DNA of 64,000 nucleotides from CAZTZY01 sp964617765 (GTDB lineage: Bacteria; Pseudomonadota; Gammaproteobacteria; Pseudomonadales; DT-91). Positions within the stretch are counted from its first letter, which is position 1. Every line of letters begins with the position of its first letter. Under the pieces are notes generated by a model. That model was given only the letters and a program-made list of their open reading frames with translations, was not told the DNA's origin and did no database searches. Positions 60,054 to 64,000 of the stretch are shown here, piece after piece. The DNA lies in NCBI GenBank assembly GCA_964617765.1, contig CAZTZY010000003.1, forward strand, positions 1 through 64,000, in the 5' to 3' direction. Position numbers and translations under genes: made by a program.

Positions 60054-61118
60054 TCAAGCTGTAGTGGGTGTGCCAGATACGCTTAATAATAATTGTAAAA
60101 ATGCCCGACAGGAATCTTTTGCAGCTGATTCATTCATGGTGTGATAACCGGTTGTTGGTATCTGCAAGGTAGTGCCATGTACAAGACCATTAGACGCTGC
60201 AGTGATACGGCCCATTTCAGTGCTGCCTAAAGATTGTGTTTCCTTGCCATTGGCCAGGGATGTTTTATTTTGTTCAGCTATATATTCATCTTTAAACGAA
60301 TAACGAATCCCCAGATCAATACATAACTTTTCCAGCTTTTTGGTGGTTTCTTCATTGAATTTTGCATTGGCATCCTGTTTGCGTAAAACCACTTGTTGTT
60401 TGTCGGCAGCTTCACGATCTGGATAGGGACTGGTATCCACCACAATCAGTTGATTGGTCGATCCGCCAAAACGGCGAAACCATTCCAGTAAATAACGCCA
60501 ACTACTGCCGGTTTCTTCCTGCGCCGTAAAAAAAGCCGTACCTTGAAATCCCAGGCTGAATAAATGCACTAATAGTGCAGTAGTTAGAACATTGTCCAGT
60601 TGCGCGCTGAGGATATCGCCATTGATCTTCAAGCTGTCAGCAAAAGCAACAGGAGTGCCTGCTACAAGATGTTCAAGGCCACCCACTTCAAAAATAAGGT
60701 TATTACGGAACTCGCACGTGTAAGAGCTATTTATAATACCAGCTCCTCGGTAAGCACCAGACCAGGGCTCATAGGCTGTCAGGGGGGTACCATCAAACCT
60801 GTTGATGATTTTAGCCATGAGTTTTTCGGAAACCGAATTGCCCAGTAAATCCGAACGGTTTCCTGTAACGAAAGCAGCATATTGAAATTCATTAGGGCCA
60901 GTACAAATCAATCCGTGCCGGTCGATATGTGCAGAAAACATGGCAGAATCAGGTAGATTCCCTTGTGCTACCAACAAACCCTCATACCATGTAACAGTCG
61001 CACCGCGTTCTTCCAGTTCCCTTTGCAGAACCCTGAAAAATGAATGTTCAGCTCCAACAACACTGGGTTGTCGTATCAGTGATTTGAGAAGGTCGATAAA
61101 ATCGTCAAATTTATTCAT
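60054..61118 (-). CDS. M42-type (M20/M42) metallopeptidase
   Basis: 354 residues. Di-metal ligands fit the family: SAHIDRHG (first His and Asp), SAQLDN (bridging Asp), QEETGSS (catalytic Glu pair), VVDTSP, and a terminal TTGYHTMNE (last His). M42 enzymes are usually tetrahedral aminopeptidases active on short peptides. No signal peptide is visible, so it is probably cytoplasmic. It is the first gene of the M42-SMI1-GDSL minus-strand run. Confidence 0.82.
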   Translation of the reverse strand: MNKFDDFIDLLKSLIRQPSVVGAEHSFFRVLQRELEERGATVTWYEGLLVAQGNLPDSAMFSAHIDRHGLICTGPNEFQYAAFVTGNRSDLLGNSVSEKLMAKIINRFDGTPLTAYEPWSGAYRGAGIINSSYTCEFRNNLIFEVGGLEHLVAGTPVAFADSLKINGDILSAQLDNVLTTALLVHLFSLGFQGTAFFTAQEETGSSWRYLLEWFRRFGGSTNQLIVVDTSPYPDREAADKQQVVLRKQDANAKFNEETTKKLEKLCIDLGIRYSFKDEYIAEQNKTSLANGKETQSLGSTEMGRITAASNGLVHGTTLQIPTTGYHTMNESAAKDSCRAFLQLLLSVSGTPTTA

Positions 61119-61148
61119 GGCATTAGTCAGGAGAGCAGTTTTTGTTAT

Positions 61149-61511
61149 TTATGACACTTTATCACGAAACATAAAATACACCGCGGCCAGCAAACATAAA
61201 CCGGCCCACAAATAATCGAGTTTTAAAGGCTCCTTTATATATAGCAGAGAGAAAGGAACAAATACAGAGAGCGAGATAACCTCCTGAATTATTTTCAGTT
61301 GGCCAATGCTTAATACAGAATAACCAATGCGATTAGCGGGTACTTGCAACAGGTATTCAAAAAAAGCGATGCCCCAGCTAACCAGGGCGGCAATTAACCA
61401 GGGTTTATTATTCAGGTTTTTTAAATGCGCATACCAGGCAAATGTCATAAATACATTGCTGCAAAGTAACAGGCTTATAGAAACAATAATCGGGTTTAAA
61501 AGTGTATTCAT
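61149..61511 (-). CDS. DUF486 family membrane protein
   Basis: 120 residues from ATG 61511 (MNTLLNPI). The frame continues to 61568, but the added 19 residues do not fit. Four hydrophobic helices are seen. TFAWYAHLKNL, SWGIAFFEYLLQVPANRIGY, QLKIIQEVISLSVFVPFS and KLDYLWAGLCLL are diagnostic of DUF486, distantly related to small multidrug-resistance/DMT transporters. The transported substrate is unknown. It lies 30 nt upstream of the M42 gene on the same strand. Confidence 0.9.
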   Translation of the reverse strand: MNTLLNPIIVSISLLLCSNVFMTFAWYAHLKNLNNKPWLIAALVSWGIAFFEYLLQVPANRIGYSVLSIGQLKIIQEVISLSVFVPFSLLYIKEPLKLDYLWAGLCLLAAVYFMFRDKVS

Positions 61512-61722
61512 CACACCAAAGCTTGATTCAGTTAAAAGTAAAATGCTGCCGGAAGAGTATAGCAGCAACTGTATCTGCTGCAGTGAGCTGGAAGGCTTAT
61601 TAAAGGTAGATTTACCAAAAAATGCCTTCTATACTCCATAGGTAGATCACAAATTCATGGAAATTATTATAAAAATCGATGGTCTATAGCTTATTCATCC
61701 ATCTTATGGAATATCCATTGAT

Positions 61723-63264
61723 ATGACAGAAACCTCCAGCATTTTTCATTTTTCTGCCCCTTTTGATGTTTTATTGAGGGCCTTGCATTTTCATTACCTG
61801 CATGCGTTTATTCTGCTAGTGGCCTTAATGTTATTGGTATTGCCCAAAATGCCACCCAAAAATAATATCCTGCGGAATTCACTCAGGGTCATGGTGCTAA
61901 TATTTGTCCTGATTCTGGGCAGCGGTTTTGCACAAATTTTCAGTTGGAGTCGTATAGGTTCTGTGCTCGATGAACTGGCACAACTAATTGCCGGCATGCT
62001 GGTAATACATATCGCCGGATTGGCAATATTTCGGGTGTTGTTCCGCGCATTGAAATGGCATCCACCAAGAATTCTTGAAGATTTATCAATAGTGTTAGTT
62101 TATATAGCGTGGATGATGGTTCGCTTGCGCTATGCCGGCCTTGATTTAACCAGCCTGGTTGCAACTTCGGCAGTAATGACAGGAATCATTGCATTCTCAA
62201 TGCAGGAAACCCTGAGTAATATTCTGGGTGGTCTTGCGCTACAACTGGATAAATCCATCAGTATAGGTGACTGGATAAAAGTGGAAGATGTCAGTGGCAG
62301 GGTAGTGCAGGTCACATGGCGTCATACCAGCGTGCGTACACGCAATGGTGAACTGGTTATATTGCCCAATAGCATATTGATGAAAACGAAATTCATTATC
62401 GTTGGCAGTGCAGATGTACACCAATGGAGGCGCTGGATCAGCTTTTCGATTATCGATACAGTTGCCCCTCAACGCATTGTGAGCTGTATTGATCAGGCGT
62501 TGATTGACGCCAATATCGCCAACGTCAGTAAATCACCATTACCACAATGCCTGATCATGGATTATAGCAAAGGCATGATTCATTATTCCCTGCGCTACTG
62601 GTTAACCGATGCAGGTCTGGATGACCCTACCGATTCTGATGTGCGCTTGCATGTCTATGCTATCCTGCAGCGCAATGGTTACCGTTTAGTGCATCCTGGA
62701 TGGGATATCAGCCTAACCAAAAATGATACTGAGCATGAGCAGCAGTTACGTTTACAAGAAGTTGCCCTGCGCCAAAAAACATTACGTAAAGTAGAAATGT
62801 TTAATGATCTTTCTGATGAAGAGGTCAGGCATTTGGCCAATACGCTGATATATGCCCCGTTTGCCAAAGGTAGTGTCATTACACATCAAGGTGCAGTAGC
62901 CCATTGGTTATATGTATTGATTAGTGGAGAGGTGGATATCTGGTTTGAAAGTGCCGAAAAAGAGCGTCGATATCTGGCTAGCCTGAATGCCTGTTCAGTG
63001 TTTGGGGAGAGAGGATTAATGACAGGAGAGCCAAGGCGCGCCACTGTTACAGCTAAAACAGACGTGGAATGTTATCGTATTGACAAAGTCAGTTTTGAAC
63101 ATATCCTGCAATCACGCCCAACCCTGGCCGAAGCTTTTGCCAATATTCTAGTGGCGCGCACGCGGCAACATATCGAGGTTGATAATAATAAAACCAAAAC
63201 TACGCATGAACACCAAACATCTCAATTGTTAATGAATATAAAGCGTTTTTTTTATCTGGATTGA
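61723..63264 (+). CDS. MscS channel fused to a cyclic-nucleotide-binding domain
   Basis: 513 residues. Four hydrophobic segments span about residues 25-175. The MscS pore-lining helix and beta domain run through AFSMQETLSNILGGLAL and SIGDWIKVEDVSGRVVQVTWRHT, with the C-terminal portion about 240-340. A cNMP-binding domain covers about residues 354-485 (SGEVDIWFES, FGERGLMTGEPRRATV) and is the non-MscS part. This MscS-CNMP type suggests channel gating by cyclic nucleotide, known in a few bacteria. No cyclase is adjacent. Confidence 0.88.
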   Translation: MTETSSIFHFSAPFDVLLRALHFHYLHAFILLVALMLLVLPKMPPKNNILRNSLRVMVLIFVLILGSGFAQIFSWSRIGSVLDELAQLIAGMLVIHIAGLAIFRVLFRALKWHPPRILEDLSIVLVYIAWMMVRLRYAGLDLTSLVATSAVMTGIIAFSMQETLSNILGGLALQLDKSISIGDWIKVEDVSGRVVQVTWRHTSVRTRNGELVILPNSILMKTKFIIVGSADVHQWRRWISFSIIDTVAPQRIVSCIDQALIDANIANVSKSPLPQCLIMDYSKGMIHYSLRYWLTDAGLDDPTDSDVRLHVYAILQRNGYRLVHPGWDISLTKNDTEHEQQLRLQEVALRQKTLRKVEMFNDLSDEEVRHLANTLIYAPFAKGSVITHQGAVAHWLYVLISGEVDIWFESAEKERRYLASLNACSVFGERGLMTGEPRRATVTAKTDVECYRIDKVSFEHILQSRPTLAEAFANILVARTRQHIEVDNNKTKTTHEHQTSQLLMNIKRFFYLD

Positions 63265-63299
63265 TAGACCGGAAAATGGGTAAAAATCAAATGTAAATA

Positions 63300-63677
63300 T
63301 CAAGGCTGATAAAATATTTGTATCGCCCACGCGGCCAATGCCAGCCAAATCAATGCAATAAAAATTGCGGCGCCATAGCTTACCGGTTTTTCAATCAATG
63401 TTTCAGCTTGGCATCGTGCCTCACTGATAACACTCTCGGGAGTAAGGTGGATAATCAGGGCTATTCCCAAAGGTACAAGAATCAGGTCATCAAGATAACC
63501 AATAGCAGGTATAAAATCAGGTATTAGGTCAATCGGGCTTAATATATAAGCAGCAATAACAAATCCCAGTAATTTCACCATTAACGGAGCGTTAGGGTGG
63601 CGAGCAATGCAGTACACAGTAAGGGATTGTTTTTTTAATGCTCGAGCCTGTTGTTTTAGAGCGCTGATTAAATTCAT
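63300..63677 (-). CDS. DUF1232 (YkvA) family membrane protein
   Basis: 125 residues. YILSPIDLIPDFIPAIGYLDDLILVPLGIAL is the DUF1232 signature (residues about 44-75). A second hydrophobic segment is at the C-terminus. Small inner-membrane protein, function unknown. It is convergent with the MscS gene and the gap is only 35 bases. Confidence 0.9.
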   Translation of the reverse strand: MNLISALKQQARALKKQSLTVYCIARHPNAPLMVKLLGFVIAAYILSPIDLIPDFIPAIGYLDDLILVPLGIALIIHLTPESVISEARCQAETLIEKPVSYGAAIFIALIWLALAAWAIQIFYQP

Positions 63678-64000
63678 CTAAACCTTAAAATAGAAAACAA
63701 GTCGTTATAGATGATAGCAAACCGTCGTCACATTTCCAGTCTATGGAAAATACTAAAACAGAGGGTATTCCATCATTCAAGAAAATGACAATTTTGAAAT
63801 ATTACTTACTGAAGGTTAAAAGTTGATCAGTGAATATATCCATAACGGGATTAGCCTAAAGAATGTCGTGGAAATGAACGGTTTTTTCTGCCAACCCATC
63901 GGTGGTACACATCCTCGACAATTACTTGAATGAAGGCTATTTTTAAGTTAAATAATGTTTATAAAGACACCTATTTTCCAATCCTGAAAGAATTTCATTA
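63678..64000. other. right-edge region with short open frames
   Basis: 323 bases with no clear gene. Short overlapping plus-strand frames occur at 63743-63826 (27 codons), 63823-63932 (TTG start, 36 codons) and an ATG at 63930 that stays open to the window edge and overlaps the previous stop (ATGA). They may be the start of a gene continuing outside, or remnants of a broken gene. Confidence 0.3.

Overview
The window looks like a chromosomal segment of a gammaproteobacterium in the Pseudomonas/Cellvibrio part of the tree (Pseudomonadales in the broad sense). The main evidence is gene order. Three long blocks match arrangements I know from Pseudomonas: dksA-gluQ-cbrX-cbrA-cbrB-[sRNA]-pcnB-folK-panB-panC; proA-nadD-rsfS-rlmH-mrdA-rodA-mltB-rlpA-dacA-ybeD-lipB; and xseA / guaB-guaA-tadA / mltF / purL. 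The DNA is clearly AT-richer than Pseudomonas (judged by eye, not computed). A run of 100 N inside a tandem repeat shows it comes from a draft assembly. No tRNA, rRNA, IS element, prophage or CRISPR array was recognised.

Layout. 1-10.8 kb (minus strand): pantothenate and folate genes with a deoxynucleoside kinase and poly(A) polymerase, then the CbrA/CbrB carbon-nitrogen two-component system, gluQ and dksA. 11-14.9 kb: an aminotransferase, a Rieske protein, an M15 peptidase and a histone-H1-like protein whose lysine/alanine repeat contains the assembly gap. 14.9-16.9 kb (minus): inorganic pyrophosphatase and a probable pyrophosphate-dependent phosphofructokinase. 17-27.5 kb (plus): mpl, ubiX, a large RND/MMPL-type transporter, a YkgJ-like protein and two very large related lipoproteins. 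27.9-31.8 kb (plus): tesB, mtnA, a FucA-type aldolase and a membrane-anchored response regulator. 31.9-41.7 kb (plus): the proA-to-lipB block of ribosome, NAD and cell-elongation genes. 41.9-53 kb: sirB2-xseA, guaBA-tadA, mltF, purL. 53-58.5 kb (plus): secD-secF, an ABC-F protein of the YbiT type and a RIO kinase. 58.6-63.7 kb: small accessory genes (GDSL lipoprotein, SMI1/KNR4 protein, M42 peptidase, DUF486 protein, MscS channel with a cyclic-nucleotide domain, DUF1232 protein).

The most interesting object is not a protein. Between cbrB and pcnB, exactly where Pseudomonas carries the Hfq/Crc-sequestering RNA CrcZ, the minus strand holds a perfectly spaced sigma-54 promoter (TGGCACG-N4-CTGCT), inverted TGTTAC/GTAACA half-sites upstream, about 60 nt of almost pure A/U with repeated AAnAAnAA triplet motifs, and a perfect 18-bp palindrome as terminator. 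This predicts a miniature (about 90 nt) CrcZ-like RNA driven by CbrB. Two genes elsewhere in the window (the large lipoprotein at 21.9 kb and the response regulator at 30.6 kb) carry similar A-rich motifs in their leaders and are candidate targets.

Other second-look items are: an mtnA-aldolase pair suggesting the DHAP shunt for methylthioadenosine salvage; the transporter with paired giant lipoproteins as a possible envelope lipid system; the histone-like protein with two possible AP2-like repeats; and missing neighbours in otherwise conserved blocks (no lipA after lipB, no yajC before secD).
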